This document shows positions 18,961 to 29,800 of a stretch of DNA of 64,000 bases, one piece after another; within the stretch, counting starts at the first letter, position 1, and the number at the start of each line of letters is the position of its first letter. Location: assembly GCA_963712065.1 (NCBI GenBank), contig CAVQGM010000002.1, positions 1,550,001 to 1,614,000 of the forward strand, given 5' to 3'. A program made the translations under genes and the position numbers. The DNA is from CAVQGM01 sp963712065. Lineage in GTDB: Bacteria > Actinomycetota > Acidimicrobiia > Acidimicrobiales > Acidimicrobilacustridaceae. The notes under the pieces were generated by a model. It did no database searches and was not told the origin of the DNA. It was given only the letters and a program-made list of their open reading frames with translations.

Positions 18961-18970
<10 letters not shown>
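18215..18970 (+). CDS. sufC: Fe-S cluster assembly ATPase SufC (copy 1)
   Basis: Protein of 251 residues. ABC ATPase of the SufBCD scaffold with Walker A GPNGSGKST, the SufC-type signature FSGGEKKRNEVLQ, Walker B EVAILDETDSGLD and the switch ITHYQRLL. It powers Fe-S cluster assembly in the cytosol. First gene of the unit sufC-sufS-sufU; the stop overlaps sufS. A second, divergent SufC lies at 21054, so this genome region has two paralogues. Copy 1 has the usual family end (GYDAW). Confidence 0.95.
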
Positions 18971-20214
<1,244 letters not shown>

Positions 20215-20266
20215 TCGACTGCATCGACCGAACTCCGCCGACCCGCCCCCGACGAGAGAGCTGATC

Positions 20267-20746
20267 ATGCCCGGCCTCGAAGACCTCTACCGCGAGATCA
20301 TCCTCGACCACTACCGCAACCCGCGGAACCGGGGCGAGCTCGAGGTGCCGCCGGCCCACCGGGTCGAGGGGTTCAACCCGCTGTGCGGCGACGAGATCGT
20401 CGTGTACCTGGTGGTCGAGGACGGCGTGGTCAACGACATCCGCATCGCCGGCCAGGGATGCTCGATCAGCCAGTCGTCGGCGTCGATGATGACGTCGGCG
20501 GTGAAGGGCAAGACCATCGCCGAGGTCCGCGACCTCACGAAGGCCTTCAAGGGGATGATGTCGATCCACGAGTCGAGCCTCGAGGGCGACGCCGCCACCG
20601 GCGAGCCGCTCGAGGAGGTCCCCGACGTGGCGCTCGGCGACCTCGAAGCGCTCCGTGGCGTGGTGAAGTTCCCGGTGCGCATCAAGTGCGCCACCTTGGC
20701 GTGGAACACCCTGGCCCAGGGCCTCGACGAGGCCGAAGCCGGCTGA
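20267..20746 (+). CDS. sufU: SufU-type sulfur-transfer/scaffold protein
   Basis: Protein of 159 residues with the SufU pattern: LYREIILDHYRNPRNRGEL, then three zinc-binding cysteines in NPLCGDE (C40), GQGCSISQSSASM and RIKCATLAWNTL. It takes persulfide from SufS via zinc-ligand exchange and passes it to SufBCD. GAGAG lies 9 bases before the ATG. The whole gene is covered on the other strand by an unusually long extension of the pterin dehydratase frame. Confidence 0.93.
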   Translation: MPGLEDLYREIILDHYRNPRNRGELEVPPAHRVEGFNPLCGDEIVVYLVVEDGVVNDIRIAGQGCSISQSSASMMTSAVKGKTIAEVRDLTKAFKGMMSIHESSLEGDAATGEPLEEVPDVALGDLEALRGVVKFPVRIKCATLAWNTLAQGLDEAEAG

Positions 20747-21053
20747 GCGCGACAGCCGGTCGATGCGCCCGGCGAGGGTGAAGCACCGGTCGGTGAGTCC
20801 CCCGGCGGCGTGGCTGACGACGTCGATCACCACCCGGTTCCACGAGTTCGACCAATCCGGGTGGTGATCGATCTTCTCGGCCTCGATGGCGACCCGCACC
20901 ATGAAGGCGAACGCCTCGGAGAAGTCGCCGAAGCGCAGCTCGCGGTGCAGGCGGCCGTCGACGACCGACCACTCGGGCACCTCGACCATCCGGGACTCGA
21001 CCTCTTCGGGGGACAGGACGGTGTCGGCCATGGGTGCCTCCTCGGCGGGACGG

Positions 21054-21848
21054 TCAGGCAAACGGATCGGCGAAGGGATCGAGCTCGCGGGGCTTGGTCG
21101 ACGGATCGACGGCCGGCTCGTCCTCGAGGTACCCGGCGTAGCCGGTCTGCTCCAGCTCGTCGGCCAGCTCGGGGCCGCCGGTCGCCTGGATGCGACCCTG
21201 CGAGAGCACGTGCACCACGTCGGGGCGCAGCTCGGTGAGCAGCCGGCTGTAGTGGGTGATGGCCAGCACGCCGAGGCCGTCCTCGGCGGTGGCCACCTCG
21301 ATGCGGCGGGAGCACGCTCGCAGGGCGTCGACGTCGAGCCCCGAGTCGAGCTCGTCGAGGATGGCGATGCGAGGCTTGAGCACGGCCAGCTGCAGCGTCT
21401 CGTTGCGCTTCTTCTCGCCGCCCGACAGATCGACGTTGAGCGAGCGGTCGAGCAGCTTCACGTCGAGCCCGATGCGCTCGGCCTCCGCACCGACCAGCGC
21501 CGGCACCTGCTCCGGGTCGCGGCCGGCGGCCACGAACGCCTCCTCGAGCAGGTCGTCGAGGCTGACGCCGGGCACCTCGATCGGGTACTGGAGCGCCAGG
21601 AAGAGCCCGGCCTGGGCCCGCTGCCACGGCTCGAGGGCGAGCAGGTCGACCCCGTCGAGGGTGACCGTGCCCCCGATGACCTCGTAGCCGGGCTTGCCCA
21701 TGAGCACGTGCGACAGCGTCGACTTGCCCGACCCGTTGGGGCCCATCACGGCATGGACCTCGCCGCTCGACACGGCGAGGTCGATGCCGCGGAGGATCTC
21801 GCGGCCGGCCACGGAGGCCCGAAGCCCTTCGATGCGCAGCTCGGTCAT
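21054..21848 (-). CDS. sufC: Fe-S cluster assembly ATPase SufC (copy 2)
   Basis: Protein of 264 residues with Walker A GPNGSGKST, signature LSGGEKKRNETLQ, Walker B RIAILDELDSGLD and switch ITHYSRLL. It differs from copy 1 throughout and has its own acidic tail (EDEPAVDPSTKPRELDPFADPFA). It overlaps the Rieske gene stop as ATGA, so it is translated together with sufD and the Rieske protein. Which SufC serves the SufBD complex is open; being co-encoded with SufD makes this copy the likelier partner. Confidence 0.93.
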   Translation of the reverse strand: MTELRIEGLRASVAGREILRGIDLAVSSGEVHAVMGPNGSGKSTLSHVLMGKPGYEVIGGTVTLDGVDLLALEPWQRAQAGLFLALQYPIEVPGVSLDDLLEEAFVAAGRDPEQVPALVGAEAERIGLDVKLLDRSLNVDLSGGEKKRNETLQLAVLKPRIAILDELDSGLDVDALRACSRRIEVATAEDGLGVLAITHYSRLLTELRPDVVHVLSQGRIQATGGPELADELEQTGYAGYLEDEPAVDPSTKPRELDPFADPFA

Positions 21849-22162
21849 GACGGCACCTCGATCAGCACGTCGTCGCCGTCGACCCGCACCTCGTAGACGG
21901 GCGTCGGCTTGGTGGCGGGCAGCGAGCTCGGCTCGCCGGTGGTGAGCGAGAAGCAGCTGCCGTGCTTCCAGCACTCGATCTCGAGGGTGTCGGGGAAGAC
22001 CTCGCCCTCGGCCAGGGAGATGTCCTGGTGGGTGCAGCGGTCGCCGATGGCGTACCAGTCGTCGTCGATGCGGACGAGGGCGACCCGGAGCTTGCCCAGG
22101 TCGAACCGGCGCGACTCCCCGGGCTCGAGGTCCTTCACCGAGCACAGCCGTTCGAGGGTCAT
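21845..22162 (-). CDS. Rieske [2Fe-2S] ferredoxin in the SUF unit
   Basis: Protein of 105 residues with both Rieske boxes: C43-T-H45 and C64-W-K-H67-G. It is the small ferredoxin-subunit type usually annotated as a dioxygenase ferredoxin and often found between sufD and sufC in actinobacteria. It probably supplies electrons for cluster assembly; this is inference from position. Overlaps sufD and sufC2 as ATGA on both sides, so the three genes are tightly coupled. Confidence 0.92.
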   Translation of the reverse strand: MTLERLCSVKDLEPGESRRFDLGKLRVALVRIDDDWYAIGDRCTHQDISLAEGEVFPDTLEIECWKHGSCFSLTTGEPSSLPATKPTPVYEVRVDGDDVLIEVPS

Positions 22163-23448
22163 GCGTCCACCTCGGCCGCCACCGGGTCGGCACCACGCTC
22201 GAGCCGGGCCTCGATCTCCTGGCGGACGAGCTCGGCGGCGGCCGGCTCGGGCAGCTGGCCCAGCACCTCCTCGAAGAAGCCGGCGACGACCAGCCGCTCG
22301 GCGACGCCCGGCGGGACGCCGCGGCTCTCGAGGTAGAAGCGCTGGTCCTCGTCGATGGGACCCACGGTGGAGGCGTGGCTGCACCGCACGTCGTTGTTCT
22401 CGATCTCGAGGTTGGGCACCGACTCGGCCCAGGCCTCCTCGGAGAGCTTCATGTTGCGGTTGGTCTGGAAGGCGTTGGTGCCCCGGGCCTGCTTCCCCAC
22501 GTGGATGAGGCCGGTGTACACCGAGCGGGACGTGCCGCCGACGGCTCCCTTGAACAGGAGGTTCGAGGTCGTGTCGGGGGCGATGTGGTCCTGGAAGGTG
22601 CGGAAGTCGAGGGTCTGGCTGCCCTCGCCGAAGTAGGCGGCCAGCAGGTTGCCGGTGGCCCCGCGGCCGACGAGCCGGCAGTCGGCGCGGGTGCGGGCGT
22701 ACTCGCCGCCGAGGGCGGCCTGGGCGGCGACCAGGGTGGCGTCGCGGTCGACCTGCGAGGCGAGGGTGCCGATCTGCCACACGCGCTCGCCCCGGAGCTG
22801 GACGTGGGTGGTGCCGAGCCGGGCGGCCGGGGCCACGTCGAGCTCGACCACCGGAGCGGCGAAGGCGGCCACGTCGTCGGACCCGTGCCACTCGAGCACG
22901 CGGACGTCGGCGTTCTCGCCGACGCGAACGACGAGGTGCGGGTACACGGCGGCGCCGTCGGCGTCGATCCAGTCGACGACCACGACGGGCGACTCGATCG
23001 CGGCGCCGGCGGCCACCTCGATGAGCACGGGATCGGTCGACCGGGCGGCGTTGAGGTCGGCGAACAGATCGGTGCTCCCCGGTCCCGCGGCGCCCGGGCC
23101 CGGCTCGCCGAGCACCACGCCGGCGGCGGCCTCGCCGTTCGGCGCCTCGGCCAGACGGCCCACCCACAGTCGATCCTCGAGGCCGGGAGCCACCTCGACG
23201 TGGACGACGAACCCGTTGCGGACCACCACGGCGGCGGCCCGGTCGGCCACGGCGTCGAGGATCCGCTGGGCCTCGGCGGGCACGCCGTCGGCGGGCCCGG
23301 CGATGGGCGAGAAGCCGTCGAGGTCGAGCTCGTCGACCCGGCTGTAGCGCCAGACCTCCTCCTCGGTGGTCGGCATGGGGGCGTCCGCGGTGCGCTCGGC
23401 GGCGTCGTGGCGGCGGCGTTCCAGCCACTCGGGTACGTCTCGGCTCAC
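22159..23448 (-). CDS. sufD: Fe-S cluster assembly protein SufD
   Basis: Protein of 429 residues, right-handed beta-helix partner of SufB and SufC. Visible: PMPTTEEEVWRYSRVDELDLD near residue 25 and the C-terminal RCSHASTVGPIDEDQRFYLESRG typical of SufD. The GTG at 23448 was chosen because TAGGGT lies 8 bases upstream, giving a leaderless message, and because the N-terminus then has the usual SufD helix. SUF operator B overlaps that box. Confidence 0.93.
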   Translation of the reverse strand: MSRDVPEWLERRRHDAAERTADAPMPTTEEEVWRYSRVDELDLDGFSPIAGPADGVPAEAQRILDAVADRAAAVVVRNGFVVHVEVAPGLEDRLWVGRLAEAPNGEAAAGVVLGEPGPGAAGPGSTDLFADLNAARSTDPVLIEVAAGAAIESPVVVVDWIDADGAAVYPHLVVRVGENADVRVLEWHGSDDVAAFAAPVVELDVAPAARLGTTHVQLRGERVWQIGTLASQVDRDATLVAAQAALGGEYARTRADCRLVGRGATGNLLAAYFGEGSQTLDFRTFQDHIAPDTTSNLLFKGAVGGTSRSVYTGLIHVGKQARGTNAFQTNRNMKLSEEAWAESVPNLEIENNDVRCSHASTVGPIDEDQRFYLESRGVPPGVAERLVVAGFFEEVLGQLPEPAAAELVRQEIEARLERGADPVAAEVDA

Positions 23449-23452
23449 GAGA

Positions 23453-23478
23453 AATAACCCTACCGCCGTAGTGCTAAT
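23453..23478 (-). promoter_or_regulatory. SUF operator B (CCTAC-N5-TAGT) before sufD
   Basis: Aligned with operator A it keeps CCCTACC, TAGTGC and the AAT end. It covers the TAGGGT -10 box of sufD (23457-23462), so binding would block transcription. Confidence 0.62.
23457..23462 (-). promoter_or_regulatory. Leaderless -10 box (TAGGGT) of sufD
   Basis: On the minus strand TAGGGT ends 8 bases before GTG 23448 with no Shine-Dalgarno. Confidence 0.5.
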
Positions 23479-23512
23479 TGGCACCAGGCGGCGTGCCCGC
23501 CGACGACCCCGT

Positions 23513-23866
23513 TCAGCTCCGCCGGAACCTGGACCGGATGCGGCCGAACACGCCCCGGTTCCGCCGGTCCCGCTCGGCCAGCTCGGCCATGATCTCGGGA
23601 CCGGCCGAGTTCACGATGTCCTCGGCCGAGTCGAGCAGCTCGGCGATGCCCTCACCGTCGGGCTCGGGTGGCGTGGGGGGCGTGACGAGGGTGCCGTAGC
23701 TCCAGTTCACGTCGGCCAGCCGCCGCTCGTACCTCGGGCAGTCGTCCGGGCACCTCCACGGGGCCTCGGGGGCGAGGTCGAGGTCGCACTTCCGCACGGT
23801 CTCGCCGTTCGGGTAGGTCCGACTCTCGAAGTGCTTGCAGTCCTGCCGCATCGGCATGCCGGACAT
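23513..23866 (-). CDS. Four-cysteine protein next to sufD
   Basis: Protein of about 117 residues. The N-terminal 50 residues hold C10 (DCKHF), C27 (RKCDLD), C39 and C43 (RCPDDCPRY), a metal- or cluster-binding arrangement; the rest is acidic helix (GIAELLDSAEDIVNSAGPEIMAELAERD) and an arginine-rich end (RIRSRFRRS). No known domain. It lies between sufB and sufD on the same strand, so a role in Fe-S assembly or as a client is possible. Start uncertain: ATG at 23866, 23857 or 23851. Confidence 0.72.
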   Translation of the reverse strand: MSGMPMRQDCKHFESRTYPNGETVRKCDLDLAPEAPWRCPDDCPRYERRLADVNWSYGTLVTPPTPPEPDGEGIAELLDSAEDIVNSAGPEIMAELAERDRRNRGVFGRIRSRFRRS

Positions 23867-23948
23867 GCTGCCAGATCGTCCGCCGATTTCCACGGCATCG
23901 GCCGTGCAAAGAACGGTGCCGGGAGGCGAGCCACGCCGCCCGACTCGC

Positions 23949-23954
23949 TACCGT
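23949..23954 (+). promoter_or_regulatory. Leaderless -10 box (TACCGT) of the 44-residue membrane protein
   Basis: TACCGT is followed by GAGGGT and then GTG 23961; the 6-base spacing fits leaderless initiation and supports the small gene. Confidence 0.5.
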
Positions 23955-23960
23955 GAGGGT

Positions 23961-24095
23961 GTGCTCGGTCGAGGCCAGCCCCACCGTGAGGTCGATCCGC
24001 GCGCCGAGAGGGCCAGCACCGTCGCCGTCGTGGTGTTCGGCGTCGTGATGCTGGCGCTGACCATCACCGCCCTCGTCGCCGCCCTGGTGAGCTGA
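23961..24095 (+). CDS. 44-residue single-pass membrane protein
   Basis: Starts VLGRGQPHREVDPRAERAS, then one hydrophobic helix (TVAVVVFGVVMLALTITALV) to the end AALVS. Positive and charged N-terminus, so probably inside. It lies on the opposite strand between sufB and the four-cysteine gene. The leaderless box 6 bases upstream and the clean helix argue that it is real. No family recognised. Confidence 0.5.
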   Translation: MLGRGQPHREVDPRAERASTVAVVVFGVVMLALTITALVAALVS

Positions 24096-24114
24096 CCCAC
24101 CGAGGCGGGACCGG

Positions 24115-25518
24115 TCAGCCGACCGAGCCCTCCATCTGCAGCTCGATCAGGCGGCTCCACTCGACGGCGTACTCCATGGGCAGGGTGCGGGTGACCGGCT
24201 CGATGAAGCCGTTCACCACCATGCCCATGGCCTGCTCCTCGGAGAGGCCGCGGCTCATCAGGTAGAAGAGCTGCTCGTCGGCGACCTTGGAGACGGTGGC
24301 CTCGTGGCCGATGACGGCGTCGCGGGCCCCGACCTCCATGTAGGGGAAGGTGTCGCTGATGCTGTCCTCGTCGAGGATGAGGGCGTCGCACTGCACGTGG
24401 CTCTTGCAGCCGTAGGCGTCGTCCTCGACCCGTACGAGGCCGCGGTACGACGTGCGGCCGCCGTCCTTGCTGATCGACTTGGAGACGATCTTCGACGTGG
24501 TCTCGGGGGCGGCGTGCACCATCTTGGCCCCGGCGTCCTGGTGCTGGCCGGGGCCGGCGTAGGCGACCGAGAGCACCTCACCCGAGGCCTTGGGGCCGAC
24601 CATGTAGACCGCCGGGTACTTCATGGTGAGCCGGCTGCCGATGTTGCCGTCGATCCACTCCATGTGGCCCTCGGCCTCGACCCGGGCCCGCTTGGTGACC
24701 AGGTTGAAGACGTTGTTCGACCAGTTCTGGATGGTGGTGTAGGTGACCCGGGCCGACGGCTTCACGACGATCTCGACCACGGCCGAGTGCAGCGAGTCCG
24801 TCGTGTACACGGGGGCCGAGCAGCCCTCGATGTAGTGCACCTGGCTGCCCTCGTCGGCGATGATCAGCGTGCGCTCGAACTGGCCCATGTTCTCGGCGTT
24901 GATCCGGAAGTACGCCTGCAGCGGCATCTCGACGTTGACACCCGGCGGCACGTAGATGAACGAGCCGCCCGACCACACGGAGGTGTTGAGGGCGGCGAAC
25001 TTGTTGTCGTTCTTCGGGATGACCGTGCCGAAGTACTGCTTCACCAGCTCCGGGTACTCCCGCAGCGCGGTGTCCATGTCGCAGAAGATGACGCCCTGGC
25101 GCTCGAGGTCCTCGCGGTTGCGGTGGTAGACGACCTCGGACTCGTACTGGGCGGTGACACCGGCGAGGTACTTGCGCTCGGCCTCGGGGATGCCCAGCTT
25201 CTCGTAGGTCTCCTTCACCGAGTCGGGGAGCTCGTCCCAGGCGTCGACCTGCCCCGCGGTGGGCTTGATGTAATAGAAGATGTCGTCGAAGAAGATCTCC
25301 GACATGTCGCCGCCCCAGTTGGGCATCGGGCGACGCTCGAAGTGCTGGTACGACTTCAGCCGGTTCTTCAGCATCCAGTCGGGCTCGCCCTTCATCCACG
25401 ACATCTCGCGGATGATGTCCTCGTCGAGGCCCTTCTTGGGCTTGAAGACGTAGTCCTCCTCGTCGTGCCAGCCGAGCTTGTAGCGACTGAGGTCGAGGCC
25501 GAGGTCGGTGGACGCCAT
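24115..25518 (-). CDS. sufB: Fe-S cluster assembly protein SufB
   Basis: Protein of 467 residues, the usual length. Visible: SRYKLGWHDEEDYVFKPKKGL at the start, VIFCDMDTALREYPELVKQYFGTVIP, FIYVPPGVNVEMPLQAYFRIN, the ADEGSQVHYIEGCSAP region and EVGARDAVIGHEATVSKVADE. SufB is the scaffold on which clusters form with SufC and SufD. AGGAG lies 5 bases before the ATG. It is transcribed alone from a promoter with SUF operator C, since a reversed small gene separates it from sufD. Confidence 0.96.
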   Translation of the reverse strand: MASTDLGLDLSRYKLGWHDEEDYVFKPKKGLDEDIIREMSWMKGEPDWMLKNRLKSYQHFERRPMPNWGGDMSEIFFDDIFYYIKPTAGQVDAWDELPDSVKETYEKLGIPEAERKYLAGVTAQYESEVVYHRNREDLERQGVIFCDMDTALREYPELVKQYFGTVIPKNDNKFAALNTSVWSGGSFIYVPPGVNVEMPLQAYFRINAENMGQFERTLIIADEGSQVHYIEGCSAPVYTTDSLHSAVVEIVVKPSARVTYTTIQNWSNNVFNLVTKRARVEAEGHMEWIDGNIGSRLTMKYPAVYMVGPKASGEVLSVAYAGPGQHQDAGAKMVHAAPETTSKIVSKSISKDGGRTSYRGLVRVEDDAYGCKSHVQCDALILDEDSISDTFPYMEVGARDAVIGHEATVSKVADEQLFYLMSRGLSEEQAMGMVVNGFIEPVTRTLPMEYAVEWSRLIELQMEGSVG

Positions 25519-25544
25519 TGCTGCTCCTGGGGAGGCGCGGGGGA

Positions 25545-25570
25545 ATTTCTCCTACGGCGATAGTAACAAC
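25545..25570 (-). promoter_or_regulatory. SUF operator C (CCTAC-N5-TAGT) before sufB
   Basis: Starts ATTTC and keeps CCTAC and GATAGT of operator A; 18 of 26 bases match operator A. Its centre is about 40 bases upstream of the sufB ATG, the same distance as operator A from sufC. Confidence 0.62.
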
Positions 25571-25620
25571 TCCTCCGGCGCCCGCACCCCCGGATCCGGG
25601 GATTTCTCCCGGCCCCGGCG

Positions 25621-25664
25621 GGTCGGGCCGGCCCCCGGGGCCGGACCCCGCGGGCCGGCCGACC
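25621..25664 (-). terminator. GC-rich hairpin after the sugar dehydrogenase gene
   Basis: GGTCGG(G)CCGG at the left end pairs with CCGGCCGACC at the right end, with more pairing inside. It directly follows the stop of the sugar dehydrogenase on the minus strand. No T-run. Confidence 0.5.
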
Positions 25665-26780
25665 TCAGGACGAGGGCACGACCTTGAGGATCGAGCCGGG
25701 GTTGGCGTCGACGGCGAGGTAGAGGTTGCCGTCGGGGCCCTGCACCGCGACCCGGAGCCGGCCCTGGTCGGTGATGCGGATCCACTCGCTCTTGATGCCC
25801 ACGTCGCCGTCGATGGCGAACACCCGGAGCTGTTGGCCCTTCAGCACGGCGAGGGCGAGCGTGTTCACCCACCCCTGCCACTGGACGCCGTCGATGAACG
25901 TGCCCCCCGACGGGGCGATGGTCGGACAGCCCGAGCTCCAGATCGCCCGGCGCGCCGTCGGGAACTTCACCAGGTCGGTCATCGGCTTCGACTCGTCGTA
26001 GAAGCCGGGGCGGCTCGGGTTGACCGGGTCCCATCCGTAGTTGCCGCCGGGCACCAGGATGTTGACCTCGTCGTCGCACCCGGTGCCGTGCTCGATCGAG
26101 AACGGCCGGTCGTCCCCGAAGCGGAACGCCACCCCCTGCGGGTTCCGGTGCCCGTAGGTGAAGATCTCGGGCCGCAGGGTCCCGCCGGGGTTGCCGGGGG
26201 CGCCGTTGCCGTTGCGGTCGATGCGCAGCACCTTGCCGCCCAGGGACTGCTTGTCCTGCGCGATCGTCGGCATGGCGGCGTCGCCGGTGCTCATCCAGAG
26301 GTAGCCGTCGGGCCCGAAGCGCGGGCGGCAGCCGCTGTGCCGACCGGCCTGCCCGTTCGTGTTGACGGGCATGCGGGTGACGATGTCGGCGCGATCGGTG
26401 AGTCCGGTGAAGGTGCCGTTCACCCGCCATCGCACCAGGCGCACGTCGAGGGCACCCCCGGCGTTGGACATGAAGCAGGTGTAGATCTGCCGGTTGGTGG
26501 CGAACTGGGGATCGACGGCCAGGCCGAGCATGCCGCCCTCACCCTGGGCGACCACGTCGGGCGGGGCCGCCAGCACCCGGTTCTGGCCAGAGACCACGGC
26601 CCCGATCCGCCCGGCCCGTTCGGTATAGACCATCGAGCCGTCCGGTGTGAAGGCCAGGTCCCAGGGGTTGGCGAGGCCCGACACGACCGTGCTGATCGTC
26701 AGGTTGGCGGGTGGAGCGCAGGCCGCGGCCGCCACCAGGGCGGCTCCGACGACCGCGATGACCAGGATGCGTGCCCTCAT
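25665..26780 (-). CDS. PQQ-dependent sugar dehydrogenase-like lipoprotein (sorbosone/glucose type)
   Basis: Protein of 371 residues. Signal peptide with lipobox VAAAAC at residue 21, then a six-bladed beta-propeller of the GSDH family: SGLANPWDLAFTPDGSMVYTERAG, GGMLGLAVDPQFATN, SGCRPRFGPDGYLWMSTGDA, GHRNPQGVAF and HGTGCDDEVNILVPGGNYGW. Members oxidise sugars with PQQ at the cell surface; PQQ use here is by homology only. TTGGAG lies 4 bases before the ATG. Confidence 0.87.
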   Translation of the reverse strand: MRARILVIAVVGAALVAAAACAPPANLTISTVVSGLANPWDLAFTPDGSMVYTERAGRIGAVVSGQNRVLAAPPDVVAQGEGGMLGLAVDPQFATNRQIYTCFMSNAGGALDVRLVRWRVNGTFTGLTDRADIVTRMPVNTNGQAGRHSGCRPRFGPDGYLWMSTGDAAMPTIAQDKQSLGGKVLRIDRNGNGAPGNPGGTLRPEIFTYGHRNPQGVAFRFGDDRPFSIEHGTGCDDEVNILVPGGNYGWDPVNPSRPGFYDESKPMTDLVKFPTARRAIWSSGCPTIAPSGGTFIDGVQWQGWVNTLALAVLKGQQLRVFAIDGDVGIKSEWIRITDQGRLRVAVQGPDGNLYLAVDANPGSILKVVPSS

Positions 26781-26881
26781 GCGTCTCCAATCGGGGTCCG
26801 TCCTGCCGATGGTACTCAGGTCTAGCAGTGGCGGAGCGACTACACTCAGTGGTCACGGCGGAGAGGCGGACCCCCGGGGAC

Positions 26882-29800
26882 ATGACGAGCACGACGGATG
26901 CGGACCACCGGTCCGCCGAGGCGCCCGATGCCGGCGACCCCTTCCGCCTGCTCGCCGCGTCCTCACCCGTGGGCCTGGTGCTCACCGACGAGCGCGGGAA
27001 CGCGGTGTGGGTGAACGACCGGTGGCGCCAGATCACCGGATCGGTCGCGCCGGTGCCGATCTCGTTCGCCCGGCTGGAGGCCTTCGTCCACCCCGAGGAT
27101 CGCCCCGACACCGCCACCGTGCTGGCGGAGGCGGCGCGGCGTCGCGGCGAGTTCGCGACCGAGACCCGGATCGCCCGGCCCGACGGGGAGGTCCGCCACG
27201 TCCGTCTCCAGGGCGCGCCCATGGTCGACGCCGCCGGCGGGCTCATGGGCTACGCCGGCACGCTCGTCGACGTCACCGATCTGATGGACGCCACCACCAG
27301 GCTGATCGCGAGCGAGCGGCGCGAGCGCAACCTGCTCGAGAACGCGCCGATCGGCCAGGTCCTGTTCTCGCTCGACGGGACGATCCTCGAGGCCAACGAG
27401 GCATGGTGCCGCATGCTCGGCTACCAGCCCGACGAGGTCGTCGGCATGTCGGCCTCGTCGTTCCTGCATCCCGACCACGTCGCGTCGGCCAGGAACCTGG
27501 CGAGGGAGCTGGCCGTCGGACGGTCGGCGGCGTTCGAGCAGGAGCGCCGTCTCCTGCGCAAGGACGGCGGCACGGTGTGGGTGCTGTCGACGATCACCCT
27601 CGAACGGGGGGAGCACGGGGAACCGAGTCACTTCCACTCGCTGGTGGCCGACATCACCGAGCGCAAGGACGCCGAGCTGTCCCTGCGGCGGAGCGAGAAC
27701 CGGTACCGCAAGCTGCTCGACGAGGCCCCGGTCGGCCAGGTCGTCTCCGAGCTCGACGGTCGCCTGATCGAGGTCAACCGCGCCTTCCTCGAGCTCATCG
27801 GGGGGACGCTCGACGAGCTCCTCGACCTGCCGCCCGAGTCGCTCTTCCACCCCGACGACCTCCCCGAGCTGGCCCGGTTGACCGACCGCCTCGTCCGCGG
27901 CGAGATCGAGAGCTTCCAGACCGAGCGACGGCTCCGTCGGCCCGACGGCGGCGTCGTGTGGGTGGCGGGCGGCACGTCGCTGCTGCGCGACGGCGACGAC
28001 GTGGTGCTGCACTCGATCGTCCACGACATCACCGAGCAGAAGGTGGCCGAGCGGCTGCTGCGGGAGAGCGAGGGTCGCCACCGGGACGTCGTCGAGGCCC
28101 TCCACGACGCCATCCTCGTCGTCGGTCCCGACGGTCTGGAGGCGGTGAACCGAGCGGCCCTCGAGCTGTTCAACCTGCCGTTCGAGGACCTCGCCCGGTC
28201 CGAGACGTGGGAGGCGCTCGACCCCGTCGACCGGGACGGGAAGCCGATCCCCCTGCACGAGCGAGCGCCGATCGTGGCCATGCGGGAGCGCCGGCCCGTC
28301 TCCGACGTGATCAGCGCCCTCGACATCCCCGGACGAGGCCGCAGGTGGTTCGACACGAACGCCCTGCCCCGGATCCGCGACGGCGAGGTGATCGGCGCCG
28401 TCATCACCTTCTCCGACGTCACCGAGCGCGAGCTGGCCACCGAGGCCCTACGGGAGAGCGAGAGCCGGTTCCGCACCCTCGCCGAGTCGCTCCCCGTCGG
28501 TGTGTACCGGGCCGACCCCGTCGGCCGGCTCACCTACGTCAACCCTCGGTGGTGCGAGATCACCGGCATCGACGAACGCCGGGCCGTCGGTCACCAGACC
28601 CTCGACCTCGTCCATCCCGACGACGCCGCCGAGGTCGTCCGGCGGTTCTCGCGGTCGCTCGCGGGCTCCGGCGCCTACCGCGCCCAGCACCGCATCGTCA
28701 CCGCCCGCGGCGACGTGTGCTGGGTCAACGCCAACGGCACGCCCATCGTCGACGACGACACGGGCCAGGTCACGGGGTTCATCGGCTCCCTCGAGGACGT
28801 CACCCCGCTCATCCACGCCCAGGACGAGACCACCCGCCTGGCCGGCATCGTCGAGGCGACGAGCGATCTGGTCGGCATCGCCGATGCCCGCACCGAGCGC
28901 CTCGTGTACCTCAACCGCGCCGGGCGCGAGCTGTTCGGCTACGTCGATCGCTCGGTCCGCGAGGTCGAGCTCGAGGCCATCTACCCGCCGGAGTCGCTCG
29001 AGCGGGTGGAGCGCGACGTCTACCCGGTGCTCGCCCGAGGCGAGGCGTGGAGCGGTGAGCTGGCCATGACCGCGGCCGACGGCACGGTGCGCCACGTGTG
29101 GCAGACCATCACGGCCACCCTCGACCCTGCCGGGGCCCTCGTCGAGCTCTCGGCCGTCGGCCGCGACGTGACCGAGCGCCGCCGGTTCGAAGCCGAGCTC
29201 GCCCACCAGGCCACCCACGACGCCCTCACCGACCTCCCCAACCGGGCGCTGCTGCTCGACCACCTCGAGCTGGCCCTCGCCCGGGCCGAGCGCGACCGCA
29301 CGCTGGTGGCCCTCTTGTTCCTCGACCTCGACCGTTTCAAGCTGGTGAACGACAGCCGTGGCCACGACGCCGGCGACGAGCTGCTCGTGCAGACGGCGCA
29401 ACGGATCGCCGAGGTGGTGCGCCCGGTGGACACCGTCGCCCGCCTCGGTGGCGACGAGTTCGTCGTCCTGTGCGAGGACGTCGAGGACGAGCACCACGCG
29501 TTGGCGATCGCGCAGCGCGTCAGCCGGGCCATCGAGTCCCGTCCCTTCGTGATCGACCACGTCGAGGTGGCGATCACCGCCAGCGTGGGCATCGCCGTGT
29601 CGACCGGCGGCGAGGCGTGCCACCCGGAGGCGCTCCTGCGCGACTCCGACGCCGCCATGTACCGCGCCAAGGACGCCGGCCGGGCCCGACTCGAGCTGTT
29701 CGACGAGTCGATGCGGCGACGTTCGGCCGCCCGGATCCACCTCGCCCACGAGCTCACCGAGGCCATCGAGCAGGGCCACATCGTCGTCTACTACCAGCCG

